Shown here piece after piece: positions 17,786-28,362 of a stretch of DNA of 64,000 nucleotides. Positions within the stretch are counted from its first letter, which is position 1; each line of letters starts with the position of its first letter. The notes below the pieces were generated by a model. It was not told where the DNA came from, searched no databases, and saw only the letters and a list, made by a program, of their open reading frames with translations. Source of the DNA: Paenibacillus campinasensis (GTDB lineage: Bacteria; Bacillota; Bacilli; Paenibacillales; Paenibacillaceae); assembly GCF_002272015.1 (NCBI RefSeq), contig NZ_NPBY01000029.1:24910-88909 (forward strand), written 5' to 3'. The position numbers were made by a program, and so were the translations under genes.

Positions 17786-18015
17786 TTCAACATTCCCATT
17801 TCCTAAGTTGTGATGAACAGCCGGCGATGGGGAGGAGAAGTCTTCATTTTTCGCAGCTTTTATTCAAGGCAGGATTTTGCAAGGATCGGATGAGTGGCTT
17901 ACCATGAGCAATCTATGGATAGAATCGGTTATGTTCGTCTGTAATTGTGTCCCGGAAGCGGCTCGGATCGAGGTTTGCAATGTCCGAAAAGCAAAAGATT
18001 TGAGGAGGACGAATC

Positions 18016-20037
18016 ATGACAACCGAAAACAACCAAACCATCGACAACCTGTCCATTGCGACGGTTCGGACGCTGGCGATCGACGCAATCGAGAAGGCAA
18101 AATCCGGTCATCCGGGCATGCCGATGGGTTCCGCACCAATGGGCTATCAATTGTTTGCCAAAACGATGGTCCACAACCCCGACGAGCCAGCATGGATTAA
18201 CCGCGACCGCTTTGTGCTGTCTGCAGGTCACGGCTCCATGCTGCTGTACAGCCTGCTTCACCTGAGCGGATACGATCTGTCGCTGGAGGATCTGAAGCAG
18301 TTCCGTCAATGGGGCAGCAAGACGCCGGGCCACCCGGAGTTCGGGCACACAGCTGGCGTTGACGCTACCACCGGCCCGCTTGGACAAGGGGTTGCGATGG
18401 CGGTTGGTATGGCTATGGCCGAAGCGCATCTGGCAGCAACATATAATAAAGATGATTTCAAAGTCATCGACCACTACACGTATGCGATCTGCGGCGACGG
18501 CGACCTGATGGAGGGCGTATCCGCCGAGGCAGCTTCCCTGGCTGGACATCTGAAGCTTGGCAAACTGATCATGCTGTACGATTCCAACGATATTTCCCTG
18601 GACGGCGAGCTTAATCTGGCGTTCTCGGAGAATGTCGCGAAGCGCTTTGAAGCTTACGGCTGGCAAGTTCTGCGCGTTGAGGACGGCAATGACCTTCCGG
18701 CTATCGAGAAGGCCATCCAGGAAGCGCAAGCTGACGCGTCCCGTCCGACATTGATCGAAGTGAAGACGGTCATCGGATACGGCAGCCCGAACAAGCAGGG
18801 TAAGGGCGGTCACGGCGGTACTCACGGTTCCCCGCTGGGAGCAGAGGAAGCGAAGCTGACCAAGGAATTCTACAAATGGGTATACGAAGAGGATTTCTAT
18901 GTGCCTGAGGAAGTGCGCGAGCATTTCGGCAAAGTGAAGGATCGCGGTATCGCTGCTTACCAGGCATGGGTAGATCAATTCAAGAAATATAAAGAAGCGT
19001 ATCCGGAGCTGGCAGCGCAATTCGAGCGCGGCGAATCCGGTGACCTGGCTGAGGGCTGGGACAAGGATCTTCCGAAATACAGCCCGGAGGACAGTGCAAT
19101 GTCCACACGTGTTGCTTCCGGTAAGGCGCTGAATGGGCTGACGGCAGGAGTGCCTCAATTGCTGGGCGGCTCCGCAGACCTGGAAAGCTCCACCATGACC
19201 CATCTGAACGGTCTTGCGAACTTTACGGCGGATAGCTATGAAGGGCGCAACATTTACTACGGTGTGCGCGAATTCGCGATGGCTGGCGCAATGAACGGGA
19301 TTGCCCTCCATGGCGGCCTGAAAATTTTCGGAGGTACATTCTTCGTCTTTACGGATTATCTGCGTCCGGCGATCCGTCTGGCTGCACTGATGAAGCTTCC
19401 GGTTACGTATGTGCTCACGCATGACAGCATCGCTGTTGGTGAAGACGGCCCTACCCATGAGCCGATCGAGCAGCTTGCTTCACTGCGCATCATCCCGCAG
19501 CTGACGGTCATTCGTCCTGCCGATGCCAATGAGACTTCCGCAGCTTGGGCGTATGCGATGGAGAACAAGGATCGTCCGGTGGCGCTTGTTCTGACTCGTC
19601 AGAACCTGCCAATTCTCGCCGGAACGGCCGAGAACGCACGCGAAGGCATCAAACGCGGTGCCTACGTTGTATCTGATGCAGCATCCGGCAAAGCCCAGGC
19701 GCAAATTATTGCGACAGGCTCCGAGGTTCAGCTTGCGGTTAAAGCGCAGGCGAAGCTTGCCGAAGAAGGCATCCAGGTTCGCGTCATCAGCATGCCAAGC
19801 TGGGATCTGTTCGATCAACAGGATCAAGCATACAAGGATTCCGTCTTGCTGCCTGATGTAAAAGCACGTCTTGCGGTTGAAATGGCACATCCATTCGGCT
19901 GGGAGCGTTACGTTGGCGAGAAGGGCGATATTCTTGGCATCAGCACCTTCGGTGCTTCCGCACCTGGCGATCGTGTCATCGCCGAGTACGGATTTACGGT
20001 TGAGAATGTGGTCAGCCGTGTAAAAGCGCTGCTGTAA
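18016..20037 (+). CDS. tkt: Transketolase
   Basis: Thiamine-diphosphate enzyme of the pentose phosphate pathway, moving two-carbon ketol units between sugar phosphates. It is full length at 673 residues. Visible landmarks are [10 protein letters not shown] near the N-terminus, the ThDP motif GDGDLMEG followed by the expected Asn in [19 protein letters not shown] catalytic Glu context ([12 protein letters not shown]), and the sugar-phosphate-binding [18 protein letters not shown] 18016 follows GAGGAGGA. The codon choice is strongly biased (GGC, CTG, ATC), as expected for a highly expressed gene. It is monocistronic. Confidence 0.97.
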   Translation: MTTENNQTIDNLSIATVRTLAIDAIEKAKSGHPGMPMGSAPMGYQLFAKTMVHNPDEPAWINRDRFVLSAGHGSMLLYSLLHLSGYDLSLEDLKQFRQWGSKTPGHPEFGHTAGVDATTGPLGQGVAMAVGMAMAEAHLAATYNKDDFKVIDHYTYAICGDGDLMEGVSAEAASLAGHLKLGKLIMLYDSNDISLDGELNLAFSENVAKRFEAYGWQVLRVEDGNDLPAIEKAIQEAQADASRPTLIEVKTVIGYGSPNKQGKGGHGGTHGSPLGAEEAKLTKEFYKWVYEEDFYVPEEVREHFGKVKDRGIAAYQAWVDQFKKYKEAYPELAAQFERGESGDLAEGWDKDLPKYSPEDSAMSTRVASGKALNGLTAGVPQLLGGSADLESSTMTHLNGLANFTADSYEGRNIYYGVREFAMAGAMNGIALHGGLKIFGGTFFVFTDYLRPAIRLAALMKLPVTYVLTHDSIAVGEDGPTHEPIEQLASLRIIPQLTVIRPADANETSAAWAYAMENKDRPVALVLTRQNLPILAGTAENAREGIKRGAYVVSDAASGKAQAQIIATGSEVQLAVKAQAKLAEEGIQVRVISMPSWDLFDQQDQAYKDSVLLPDVKARLAVEMAHPFGWERYVGEKGDILGISTFGASAPGDRVIAEYGFTVENVVSRVKALL

Positions 20038-20090
20038 TGCTGTAAATTGTAGATGGCGCTATAGCCATCACAGCTTCATATGGAATGCTT

Positions 20091-20115
20091 CGGCACCCGC
20101 CTTAAGCGGGTGCCG
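20091..20115 (+). terminator. Hairpin after tkt
   Basis: Perfect 10-bp stem CGGCACCCGC / GCGGGTGCCG around a five-base loop. It has no clean T run (TCCATATATT follows), so termination there is likely but less certain. The rest of the 290-base gap to the next gene holds no feature I recognise. Confidence 0.6.
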
Positions 20116-20329
20116 TCCATATATTCGGAAGGGGTTTCGCCCCGATGTCAGGCCCCTGTTCGAACGAACAGCCGCTTAGGAGCCGCATCAGCGCAACAGG
20201 CGGAAGATAAACTGCCGTTCGCAGATGGCCCATGTGGCTGCTTATCTCAGCTAACAGACCGGTGGGGCGAAGGCTTTGCCATGCCATTGTTCATGTATAC
20301 AACAACTTGAATAAGGAGAGGGTTTGTTC

Positions 20330-20647
20330 ATGTCACAGTTCAACAATGCCACAATTGTAAAGGCCGCGAATATTTATTATGAGGGAAACGTAACCAGCCG
20401 CACGGTGCTGCTGGAGGACGGGCAGAAGGTAACGCTTGGCATTATGCTGCCGGGAAGCTATGAGTTTGGCACCGACGGTCCGGAAATTATGGAGATCCTG
20501 TCCGGCGATCTGTCCGTTCTGCTGCCTGGGGAGCAGGAGTGGAGACAGATTCAGGGCAGCGCGACATTCCACGTGCCCGGCGATTCAAGCTTTAAGCTGG
20601 AAATCCGTACAGTTACAGATTATTGCTGCTCTTATCCCAAGGCGTAA
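20330..20647 (+). CDS. ppnP: Pyrimidine/purine nucleoside phosphorylase
   Basis: A 105-residue single-domain cupin-like protein of the PpnP (formerly YaiE/DUF1255) family, which phosphorolyses several nucleosides to base and ribose-1-phosphate. The family motifs [20 protein letters not shown] and the ending YCCSYP are visible, and the length fits. ATG 20330 follows GGAGAGGG. Monocistronic, with a terminator at 20707. Confidence 0.9.
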   Translation: MSQFNNATIVKAANIYYEGNVTSRTVLLEDGQKVTLGIMLPGSYEFGTDGPEIMEILSGDLSVLLPGEQEWRQIQGSATFHVPGDSSFKLEIRTVTDYCCSYPKA

Positions 20648-20706
20648 AGGGTATCCGCCTGTTCTTAGATCAACTGCATGGCAGAGGGAGCAAGATGAAG
20701 AGATGA

Positions 20707-20746
20707 AGACCCCAGTTCCCGGCGCGAAGGGGAATTGGGGTCTTTC
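20707..20746 (+). terminator. Rho-independent terminator after ppnP
   Basis: AGACCCCAGTTCCC pairs with GGGGAATTGGGGTCT across a short loop and is followed by TTTC. Confidence 0.8.
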
Positions 20747-20909
20747 TATCCAAGCTGCTATTTAACCCATCGAGGGCCTCCATTCCTGCTCACCCCGCGT
20801 GACGCTCTACGCCAGACGGCAGGAAGGCAGCAGGCCCTTACTTAATCCCCGCTGTTGATGTCAATGTCTGATATCAACGCAGGGCTTGAAATTTATCGCT
20901 ATAATGAGG

Positions 20910-21845
20910 TTATTCCTCCGGGATATCGACGATTACACCTTTGTAGTCCGGTGAGCTTGTATCCAGTTCCACGGAGCCTTGGGCCCATTCCTTGGTACGG
21001 TCCAGCAGCGTGTAGTAGGTCTCGCCAACCGGATAACGGAATTGGAACTTGGCTACGGTCCAGTTCTTCACATCCGGCAATTCGCCGATCTCGGCTTTAA
21101 CAGCAGGCAGGAAGAACGGGTTGCGATTCTCCGGAGCTTCGGCAGCATAATCGAGCTTGCCCTGCCACTTAAGCAGCTTGACTCCGCCCCGGATTTCAAA
21201 GTAACTTACAATATCATTGTCGACGATGAAGAAACGGTCGGATGCTCCTTGAGGAAAATAAAAGTCAACGCCTTGCATCTCCATCGGGGTTAGCTCCAGT
21301 TCCGGCAGCTTCAATTGTGAAGCATACGGCAGATGGACTGCCGCATTCCTTGCGGTGGACAGATCGGAGCTCAGAAGATCTGCGATCACGAGCGGGTCCG
21401 CTTTAATGATAAAAGCTGTTTTCTGAGCGTTGTTCCAAACGATATGGGACCCGAATGCTTCTGCTACAGCGCGGAGCGGAACCATCACTTTACCTTTATG
21501 GATCAGCGGAGCGGCAGATTCGTCTAACGTCTGCCCGTCCACGGTTATGGCGGTGCTTCCGACGGTCAGTTCGATCGTTCTGCCATCGCCTTGGACAACC
21601 GCCTGCTTCTTCTTATTGTCGTAGCTAATCTTGTAGTTGCCCATCGGCTTCAGATCGGTGAGCGTCACATACGTTGTTCCATTCCGGATCAGTACCTCTC
21701 CGGCGGCGGGAACACTGTTAATAATAGCTGTTGGTGCTGCGGCTGCCGGGGCAGCGGATACTGCAGGGCCTCCGGATACAGGCAACAGGAAGAGCGTTGT
21801 TAGCGCGGCTGTACTGGCCATTGTCTTGAGAAGATTTCGATGCAT
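20910..21845 (-). CDS. Secreted stalk-domain (copper amine oxidase N-like) protein
   Basis: A 311-residue exported protein. The signal peptide covers roughly residues 1-32 (LLKTMASTAALTTLFLLPVS, then ALA-like AAPAAAA). Residues about 45-150 form the repeated beta motif of the copper amine oxidase N-terminal/stalk family, for example VPLRAVAEAFGSHIVWNNAQ and KTAFIIKAD. This domain is very common in Paenibacillus surface proteins and is not an oxidase. The C-terminal 160 residues (FYFPQGASDRFFIVDNDIV and onward) are not a domain I recognise. ATG 21845 follows a GGAGGAATGAATT site on the minus strand. Confidence 0.8.
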   Translation of the reverse strand: MHRNLLKTMASTAALTTLFLLPVSGGPAVSAAPAAAAPTAIINSVPAAGEVLIRNGTTYVTLTDLKPMGNYKISYDNKKKQAVVQGDGRTIELTVGSTAITVDGQTLDESAAPLIHKGKVMVPLRAVAEAFGSHIVWNNAQKTAFIIKADPLVIADLLSSDLSTARNAAVHLPYASQLKLPELELTPMEMQGVDFYFPQGASDRFFIVDNDIVSYFEIRGGVKLLKWQGKLDYAAEAPENRNPFFLPAVKAEIGELPDVKNWTVAKFQFRYPVGETYYTLLDRTKEWAQGSVELDTSSPDYKGVIVDIPEE

Positions 21846-22059
21846 AGTAATTCATTCCTCCTTTACCATCATAAGACGTCTGTACATGGACAATAGTTGC
21901 AGTCCTTAATAACAAAAATGGAAATGAGATCCTTTAAGAAAACAAAACCACACTCCTCCCCGCTCTTACAATTAGGAAGCAGTGTGGAATGTGGTCTTAA
22001 GGCTCTGGTTGAACATATTGTATGAGCGCTGGTGAACGAGCAAGGAGCTGTGTATTACA

Positions 22060-22953
22060 TTATGGCTTCTGCCCGATGGTTTGGCCGATCCAGGCCTCGT
22101 AGCATTTCACTACAGCGGACAGATCCTCGTCTCCGTAGCCCTGACTGGCACCGGCCTGGAACAGGCTTTTCGCCAGGCTCAGCATCGGGGAAGGCATGCC
22201 CATCCCGTCGGTGAGGGAGGAGGCGAGCTTCAGATCCTTCAGCATCAGCGCCAGGGAGAACTGGTTGCTGAAGTCGCCATCGATGATTTTGCGGCCTTTC
22301 AGGTCAGCTGCCTTGCTGCCTGCGGATCCGAGCTGCACCAGCTCCAGAAAGCGGTCGGCCGGTATGCCGGATTTGGCAGCGATGGAGAAGCCCTCGGCAA
22401 GCGCCAGATTGTTGATGCCGACAATGGTGTTATGCGCCAGCTTCGCTACAGCGCCGCTGCCGTTCTCGCCCATCGGGATAACTTTTTTGCCAAGGGTGTC
22501 GAAGACGTCAGAGTGAGCCTCGATAACCTGGGGATCGCCGCCAACCATGAACACGAGCGTTCCATCAATCGCTGCCGGCTTGCTGCCCGTAACCGGGGCA
22601 TCCAGGAAGGAAGCGCCGAGCCCAGTGACCGCCGAGGCGATTTCTTTAACCAGGCTTGGCGAGATGGTGCTGCAGTCGATGACCGTCATCCCGCTCTTTA
22701 AGGAGGCGATCACGCCTTCTTCGCCGTAAAATACTTCGCGAATCGAATCGTCATTGCTCACCATCGTAATTACAATGTCCTGTCCAAGCGCTGCTTCACG
22801 CGGCGTAGGAGCGGTCTTCGCTCCCTGCTCGGCCAGCGGCAGGCACTTCTCGGAAGTCCGGTTATAGACGGTGAGGTCATACCCTTGTCTGAGCAGATTG
22901 GAGGCCATAGGCGCACCCATTGTACCAAGTCCGATAAAGCCGATTTTTTTCAT
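22060..22953 (-). CDS. NAD(P)-dependent beta-hydroxyacid dehydrogenase
   Basis: A 297-residue enzyme of the 3-hydroxyisobutyrate/tartronate-semialdehyde dehydrogenase family. The N-terminal Rossmann motif is IGFIGLGTMGAPMASNLL, the substrate loop is FLDAPVTGSKPAA, and the catalytic Lys lies in GAVAKLAHNTIVGINN. ATG 22953 is preferred because GAAGGTGAT lies eight bases upstream; a GTG at 22962 overlaps that site. The exact substrate cannot be told from sequence; glyoxylate/succinic semialdehyde reductase activity is also possible. Confidence 0.85.
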   Translation of the reverse strand: MKKIGFIGLGTMGAPMASNLLRQGYDLTVYNRTSEKCLPLAEQGAKTAPTPREAALGQDIVITMVSNDDSIREVFYGEEGVIASLKSGMTVIDCSTISPSLVKEIASAVTGLGASFLDAPVTGSKPAAIDGTLVFMVGGDPQVIEAHSDVFDTLGKKVIPMGENGSGAVAKLAHNTIVGINNLALAEGFSIAAKSGIPADRFLELVQLGSAGSKAADLKGRKIIDGDFSNQFSLALMLKDLKLASSLTDGMGMPSPMLSLAKSLFQAGASQGYGDEDLSAVVKCYEAWIGQTIGQKP

Positions 22954-23210
22954 CGATATCACCTTCGTTTGTGGATTCCAAATCTCTTCTATATTAGCAC
23001 GTCATATCATGCAGAACCACAATAAATCTAAGTTATCCTATCGGAAGAGACGGTAATCCGGGGTTACGAGATGTGATGAAGAGAGCCCAGTCTCCATATG
23101 AGGGGCGCCCGTGAGTGTTACTTGCGAAGGGGGAGCGAATTCAAGTATCCTAGTTAGCAGATATCGAATTAAAGCGAAATGTAGAAATAAATAATAGGAG
23201 GATGGAACGA

Positions 23211-24566
23211 ATGTCCAAGAAAGTAAAATTTGATTATAGCAAGGCGCTTTCCTTTGTTCACCAGCATGAGATTGATTATTTTGCCCAGCCGATTCAGACG
23301 GCGCACGAGCAGCTTCATCAAGGAACAGGCGCAGGCTCCGATTACCTCGGATGGATTAACCTGCCGACCGAATATGACAAGGAAGAGTTCGCCCGCATCC
23401 AGAAGGCGGCTGCCAAAATCCAGAGCGACTCCGATGTGCTGATTGTGATCGGGATCGGCGGCTCCTATCTCGGGGCGCGCGCGGCGATTGAGATGCTGTC
23501 GCATTCCTTCTATAACGAGCTGTCGAAGGAGAAGCGCAAGACACCGGAAATTTATTTTGCCGGAAACAACATCAGTTCTACATATGTCAGCCACCTGCTT
23601 GATCTGATTGAAGGCAAGGATTTCTCCATCAATGTCATTTCCAAATCGGGCACGACAACCGAGCCGGCAATCGCCTTCCGGATTTTCCGTGCCGCGCTGG
23701 AGAAGAAATACGGCAAGGAAGAGGCGCGCAAGCGGATCTATGCCACGACAGACCGCGAGAAGGGCGCGCTCAAGAAGCTGGCGACGGAGGAAGGCTACGA
23801 GTCCTTCATTATTCCAGACGACGTAGGCGGGCGCTATTCCGTGCTTACGGCTGTCGGCCTGCTCCCGATCGCTACGGCAGGCATTAACATCGACGAGATG
23901 ATGCAGGGCGCGGCGGATGCAGCCAAGGAATACAGCAACCCGAATGTGGCCGAGAACGAAGCTTACCAATATGCAGCGGTTCGCAACGCGTTGTACCGCA
24001 AAGGCAAGGCGATCGAAATTCTGGTCAACTATGAGCCTTCCCTGCACTTTGTATCGGAGTGGTGGAAGCAGCTGTACGGTGAGAGCGAAGGTAAGGATTT
24101 CAAGGGCATCTACCCGGCTTCGGTCGATTTCTCCACCGATCTGCACTCCATGGGCCAATTCATCCAGGAAGGCAGCCGGAACATTTTTGAGACGGTCATT
24201 CAAGTGGATCAGGTGACGGAGCAGATTGCGATTGAAGCCGATCCGGATGATCTCGACGGCTTGAACTTTTTGGAAGGGAAAACGCTCGATTTCGTGAATA
24301 AGAAGGCATTTCAAGGCACGATGCTGGCGCACACGGATGGACAAGTGCCGAATTTGATTGTGACAATTCCAGATTTCACTCCCTATTCTTTCGGATATCT
24401 GGTATACTTTTTCGAAAAGGCATGCGGTATCAGCGGCTACTTGTTGGGTGTGAACCCGTTTGACCAACCGGGCGTAGAGGCTTACAAGAAAAATATGTTT
24501 GCCCTGCTCGGCAAACCAGGGTACGAGAAGGAAAAAGCTGAGCTAGAAGCAAGACTTTCCGAGTAA
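23211..24566 (+). CDS. pgi: Glucose-6-phosphate isomerase
   Basis: Interconverts glucose-6-phosphate and fructose-6-phosphate. The 451-residue length fits the short bacterial Pgi class. Motifs: [12 protein letters not shown], the phosphate-binding [10 protein letters not shown], and the catalytic region [17 protein letters not shown] 23211 has a perfect AGGAGG site at 23197. The gene stands alone, and a weak hairpin (24603-24645, AAGCAGTTCGCC / GGGGACTGCTT) followed by TC lies downstream. Confidence 0.97.
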   Translation: MSKKVKFDYSKALSFVHQHEIDYFAQPIQTAHEQLHQGTGAGSDYLGWINLPTEYDKEEFARIQKAAAKIQSDSDVLIVIGIGGSYLGARAAIEMLSHSFYNELSKEKRKTPEIYFAGNNISSTYVSHLLDLIEGKDFSINVISKSGTTTEPAIAFRIFRAALEKKYGKEEARKRIYATTDREKGALKKLATEEGYESFIIPDDVGGRYSVLTAVGLLPIATAGINIDEMMQGAADAAKEYSNPNVAENEAYQYAAVRNALYRKGKAIEILVNYEPSLHFVSEWWKQLYGESEGKDFKGIYPASVDFSTDLHSMGQFIQEGSRNIFETVIQVDQVTEQIAIEADPDDLDGLNFLEGKTLDFVNKKAFQGTMLAHTDGQVPNLIVTIPDFTPYSFGYLVYFFEKACGISGYLLGVNPFDQPGVEAYKKNMFALLGKPGYEKEKAELEARLSE

Positions 24567-24602
24567 ACCCGAACACATCATCAACAGAAGCATAACGCTG
24601 AA

Positions 24603-24647
24603 GGAAGCAGTTCGCCGGCATAACAGGTGCCCGGGGACTGCTTTCTT
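24603..24647 (+). terminator. Probable terminator after pgi
   Basis: An imperfect stem (GGAAGCAGTTCGCCGGC with GCCCGGGGACTGCTTTC) is followed by TTG. It is the only hairpin before the next gene. Confidence 0.5.
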
Positions 24648-24752
24648 GCAAATGAATGGTTTTTGAGCACACCCGTCAGTCGGCCTGTCCTCGCTATGGA
24701 GGGCAGGCGCACATTGCGGGGGACTCGGTCGTAAAGGGGTGGTTATCGGTTC

Positions 24753-25385
24753 ATGCTGGAACGTTATAAGACGGTGCGCGCAGCGGGCGTGAAAGAGATT
24801 GTCATTCGAAAATCGCGCTTCATCGGGCATATCATGCCGGTGGAGACCGAAGAGGACGCTGTGGCATTTATTGAAGACATCAAGAAGAAGCACTGGAACG
24901 CAACCCATAACTGTTCCGCTTTCATGATCGGGGAACGGGACGAGATCCAGAAGCAATCGGATGACGGGGAACCGAGCGGAACGGCGGGCAAGCCGATTCT
25001 CGAGGTGATCCGCAACCAGGAGCTGAAGAATGTCGCCATCGTGGTTACACGCTATTTTGGAGGCATTATGCTGGGGGCTGGCGGCCTGATTCGGGCATAC
25101 ACCGACGGCGCCGTGGCAGCGATCGAGGCCGGCGAACCGATCACAAGGGTGCTTCACCGCGAGATTTTTGTAGAGCTGGATTATACGTGGCTGGGCAAGG
25201 TAGAGAACGCGCTGCGGGGCCGGGGCATTCGGATGGGTGAGACTGTATTTGCTGACAAGGTAACACTCACCTGCTTGCCGCTTGACGGCGAGGCGGAGAA
25301 CTTCAAGGCCTGGATGGTGGATTTAACACAGGGGCAGTCCTCGATCACGGAGGGAGAGCGGCTTTATTTTATTGAAGGGGAATAA
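24753..25385 (+). CDS. YigZ family protein
   Basis: A 210-residue protein of the YigZ/IMPACT family. The family signature is clear: NATHNCSAFMIG, DDGEPSGTAGKPILEVI, then VVTRYFGGIMLGAGGLIRAY. The C-terminal part matches the DUF1949 ferredoxin-like fold (about residues 140-205). The family's biochemical role in bacteria is unsettled; the eukaryotic relative IMPACT regulates GCN2. It lies six bases before a TetR gene, so the two are probably co-transcribed. Confidence 0.9.
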   Translation: MLERYKTVRAAGVKEIVIRKSRFIGHIMPVETEEDAVAFIEDIKKKHWNATHNCSAFMIGERDEIQKQSDDGEPSGTAGKPILEVIRNQELKNVAIVVTRYFGGIMLGAGGLIRAYTDGAVAAIEAGEPITRVLHREIFVELDYTWLGKVENALRGRGIRMGETVFADKVTLTCLPLDGEAENFKAWMVDLTQGQSSITEGERLYFIEGE

Positions 25386-25391
25386 AATAAT

Positions 25392-25985
25392 ATGGCAAGA
25401 AGAGCAGTTGAGCGAGAATTGTCGAGGGAGCGAATATTGGAAGCGGCCAGGCATTTGTTCATAACCAAGGGTTACAGGGCGATTTCGATGCGAAGCATCG
25501 GGCAGCACCTTGGTTATAGCCACGGGTCGTTGTACTATCATTTTAAAGAAAAGGCGGAGCTATTCTACGCCATCGTTATGAAGGACTTCAACGATCTGAA
25601 TGATCTGCTGTTGGAAGTGTCGGCGAGGCCTCTCTGCGAAGGGATGTCGAAGCTGGAGCAGCTGATGCTGGAATTCATTCGTTTCGGCCTGGACAATCCG
25701 TACCAGTACGAGATTATGTTCATGATCCGGGACGAGGAGCTGCTGGCTTACTGCCGCGCTGAGCAGGGACGATGTTTTGATATGTTTGCCATTCTGGTCC
25801 GTCAATATTTGCTTGATGATCAATACAGTGAAGAAGAGCGGAGAACCGTTCCGCGGACGTTGTTTTTGTCGCTGCATGGATTCATATCCTACTATATTCA
25901 AGACCGAATAGGGTTTGATGAGATAAAACCCGCCGCTCTCGCCCACATCAAGGTGCTGTGCCGCAGCCTGTACAGCAAGGTCTGA
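25392..25985 (+). CDS. TetR/AcrR family transcriptional regulator
   Basis: A 197-residue regulator. The N-terminal HTH is typical (ERILEAARHLFITKGYRAIS, then GQHLGYSHGSLYYHFKEK). The C-terminal ligand domain is mostly helical (LILEFIRFGLDN-like LMLEFIRFGLDNPYQYEIMF). It is co-transcribed with the YigZ gene; its target and ligand are unknown. A bidirectional terminator follows. Confidence 0.9.
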   Translation: MARRAVERELSRERILEAARHLFITKGYRAISMRSIGQHLGYSHGSLYYHFKEKAELFYAIVMKDFNDLNDLLLEVSARPLCEGMSKLEQLMLEFIRFGLDNPYQYEIMFMIRDEELLAYCRAEQGRCFDMFAILVRQYLLDDQYSEEERRTVPRTLFLSLHGFISYYIQDRIGFDEIKPAALAHIKVLCRSLYSKV

Positions 25986-26074
25986 TCCCTCGTCGCACCT
26001 GATTTGTTGCACCCGCATACTTCAACGGATTGCAACGCTCTAGCGTTGAAATACGAAACCACCCAAACCTGTAT

Positions 26075-26115
26075 AAAAGCCAGGCGCATGCCCCCTAGCA
26101 TGCGCCTGGCTTTTT
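26075..26115. terminator. Bidirectional terminator between TetR and YjbQ genes
   Basis: A perfect 16-bp stem (AAAAGCCAGGCGCATG, loop CCCCCTAG, then its complement) has A residues on the left and T residues on the right. It serves both convergent genes. Confidence 0.9.
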
Positions 26116-26158
26116 GGCATTGGTTATGAATGATAACACGGAACAAGGGCTTGTCCAG

Positions 26159-26560
26159 CTAGCCCCGCATAATTTTAACCATGTATTCGCGCTGTCTCGG
26201 CCCGTCGAATTCGCAGAAGTAAATGCCTTGCCAGCGTCCGAGAAGAAGCTTGCCGTTATGGATAATGACGGTTTGCGAAGGGCCGCACGTCATCGACTTC
26301 AGATGGGAAGCGGTGTTGCCCTCCATATGACGGTACTTGGGATGCTCCCAAGGGTATACTTCGTCCAGTCTCATCAGCACATCGCTTTTTACATCCGGAT
26401 CGGCGTTTTCATTGATCGCAATGCCTGCCGTCGTATGCGGACAGTAGATCAGCACCGTCCCCTCAGCCACGCCGCTATCCTCGACGAAGGAGGCGATTTC
26501 CCTCGTAATATCCTTCATTTCATCACGCTTTTGTGTAGACAGATGCCCGGTATACAGCAT
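26159..26560 (-). CDS. YjbQ/UPF0047 family protein
   Basis: A 133-residue single-domain protein of the secondary thiamine-phosphate synthase YjbQ (UPF0047) family. Landmarks are [36 protein letters not shown] and [18 protein letters not shown] 26560 follows GGAGG on the minus strand; a longer ORF reading in from upstream has no site. The family can act weakly on thiamine phosphate but its main role is unknown. Confidence 0.9.
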   Translation of the reverse strand: MLYTGHLSTQKRDEMKDITREIASFVEDSGVAEGTVLIYCPHTTAGIAINENADPDVKSDVLMRLDEVYPWEHPKYRHMEGNTASHLKSMTCGPSQTVIIHNGKLLLGRWQGIYFCEFDGPRQREYMVKIMRG

Positions 26561-26624
26561 AGGATATAACCTCCATATCTTTTTTTGTTTTCTATATTTT
26601 ACCCTACATCTGCAAAAAGATGGA

Positions 26625-26652
26625 TTGACGATCGGAATACCCTTTTGATAAA
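26625..26652 (+). promoter_or_regulatory. Probable promoter of the sulfate importer operon
   Basis: TTGACG at 26625-26630 and GATAAA at 26647-26652 are spaced 16 bases apart, about 100 bases before cysT. Sulfur-responsive control is likely from the gene content, but I cannot identify an S-box or a clear CymR site here. Confidence 0.5.
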
Positions 26653-26751
26653 GTAGGTTTAAGAAAAACCAAGTATCCAAATAGGAAATGTGAATGATCA
26701 TGGGTAAAGCAGTCGACCGGAATATCGATCCGGAGGCAGGAGGGACTTTAA

Positions 26752-27567
26752 ATGACATCTCTGATTCGTCATAAGGGCTGGACATGGGGATTTCGAAGCA
26801 CAGTTTTGCTGTATTTTCTTGCATTGATCGTGCTTCCTATATTCGGGGTATACGTACAGTCGCTGTCGGCCGGATGGGAAGCGCTGATCGAAAGCGTCGC
26901 TGATCCTATCGCATGGAAGGCGGTTCTGCTCACAGTGAAGCTGGGCCTGATCTCCACGTTCATCAACGTGCTCATCGGAACGATGATCGCCTGGGTGCTG
27001 ATCAGATACAAATTTCCGGGTAGGACGTTGTTAAACAGTTTGGTAGATTTGCCCTTTGCGCTTCCGACGGCGGTTGGAGGCCTGATGATTTTGCTTCTGC
27101 TCGGTCCGGGAAGCTGGATCGGCGAAGCTGCGGAGCGTCTCGGCTTCCAGATTGTGTTTCATCAGCCGGCCATCGTCATTGCGATGATCTTTGTTACGTT
27201 TCCGTTTGTCATTCGGGCAGTCCAGCCGCTGCTGGAAGAGCTTGACCCCTTGGAGGAAGAGGCCGCCTACACGATGGGGGCATCCCGAAGAAGAACCTTC
27301 TTCAAGGTCGTTCTGCCGTCGATGCTTCCGGGCATCATCAGCGGCGGCATGCTCGCCTTCTCCAGGGCGCTGGCCGAATTCGGAGCGGTGGTGCTCGTCG
27401 CGGGCAATATTCCCGGACGAACGCTCATTGCGTCTGTTTTTATTTTCGGCGAGGTGGAAAGTGACAACCCTGTCGGAGCCGCAGCGGTATCCGTTATGCT
27501 CCTGACGCTCTCCTTTGCGATTCTGTGGGTGATCAATCTGGTGCAGCAGAGGGGGAGACGGGCATGA
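26752..27567 (+). CDS. cysT: Sulfate ABC transporter permease CysT
   Basis: A 271-residue inner-membrane permease of the sulfate/thiosulfate importer with about six membrane helices. The EAA loop that docks on the ATPase reads [20 protein letters not shown], and the family motif [12 protein letters not shown] is present. It overlaps cysW by ATGA and the whole operon is ordered cysT-cysW-cysA-sbp. RBS: GGCAGGAGGG upstream. Confidence 0.93.
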   Translation: MTSLIRHKGWTWGFRSTVLLYFLALIVLPIFGVYVQSLSAGWEALIESVADPIAWKAVLLTVKLGLISTFINVLIGTMIAWVLIRYKFPGRTLLNSLVDLPFALPTAVGGLMILLLLGPGSWIGEAAERLGFQIVFHQPAIVIAMIFVTFPFVIRAVQPLLEELDPLEEEAAYTMGASRRRTFFKVVLPSMLPGIISGGMLAFSRALAEFGAVVLVAGNIPGRTLIASVFIFGEVESDNPVGAAAVSVMLLTLSFAILWVINLVQQRGRRA

Positions 27568-28361
27568 GGAGACTGTGGATTGGCCTGACGTATGCGGTGT
27601 TCACGATCTTGTTGATCATTCCGCTATCCCGTATAGCGGTCGGTGCGTTCGAACATGGGCTGGACGGTTTTGCGACAGCGCTGCTTCGTCCCGAGGCGCT
27701 GCACGCGCTGATGATGACGGGCCTGATTGTTATCGTTGTTACGTTTCTTAACGGGCTGTTTGGCATCATGATGGCTTTATATCTGGTCAGAGCAACCTGG
27801 CTCAGCCGCAAGCTCAAGGGCGTCCTTAACAGCATCGTGGATCTTCCGTACGCGGTATCGCCCGTCATCGGAGGCCTGATGATCGTGCTGCTCTTGGGGC
27901 CGGACAGCATTATCGGCGGTTTCTTTGAAGGCATCGGCTTCAAGGTTGTCTATGCATTTCCGGGCATGGTCATTGCTACGTTGTTTGTTACGTTTCCGCT
28001 GATGGTTCGTGAGGTGATGCCGGTGCTGCAGGAGATCGGCGAGGATCAGGAGCAGGCGGCGGCAACGCTGGGGGCTTACGGCTGGACAACATTTGCGAAG
28101 GTGACCTGGCCGTCCATCCGCTGGGCGGTCGTATACGGGATCGTGCTGACGGTCGCCCGCTCGCTTGGCGAATTCGGGGCCGTGCTGGTCGTATCCGGCA
28201 ATATTATGAACCACACGCAGACAGCGACGACGCTTGTGTATCAGGATGTCGAGAATTTTAATGTCGCGGCGGCCAATGGGGTCGCCCTGGTACTTGCAGC
28301 CTTCTCCGTCGGCCTTCTGCTGGTGATGGAATGGGCCAAAAAAAGAAAGGGAGTGCACTGA
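27564..28361 (+). CDS. cysW: Sulfate ABC transporter permease CysW
   Basis: A 265-residue partner permease. The start is ATG 27564, inside the cysT stop, after AGAGGGGGAGA. Motifs: DLPYAVSPVIGGLM and EAA loop EQAAATLGAYGWTTFAKVTW, and GEFGAVLVVSGNI. It forms the channel with CysT. Confidence 0.93.
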   Translation: MRRLWIGLTYAVFTILLIIPLSRIAVGAFEHGLDGFATALLRPEALHALMMTGLIVIVVTFLNGLFGIMMALYLVRATWLSRKLKGVLNSIVDLPYAVSPVIGGLMIVLLLGPDSIIGGFFEGIGFKVVYAFPGMVIATLFVTFPLMVREVMPVLQEIGEDQEQAAATLGAYGWTTFAKVTWPSIRWAVVYGIVLTVARSLGEFGAVLVVSGNIMNHTQTATTLVYQDVENFNVAAANGVALVLAAFSVGLLLVMEWAKKRKGVH

Positions 28362-28362
28362 T

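Larger units (their letters stand above)
17315..18015. other. 700-bp intergenic region before transketolase
   Basis: No gene is supported. The first 220 bases stay GC-rich like the preceding tail and hold only short spurious ORFs. A terminator lies at 17549-17590, and a promoter/operator candidate at 17757-17785. The remaining leader to the tkt start, about 230 bases, has no feature I recognise apart from the tkt AGGAGGA site. Confidence 0.6.

Noticed and set aside
17929..19458. 509-residue minus-strand ORF
   Set aside because: It lies antisense to transketolase, whose motifs and codon use are unmistakable; the antisense product has no recognisable domain.
23169..24467. 432-residue minus-strand ORF
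   Set aside because: Antisense shadow of pgi with no domain or ribosome binding site.
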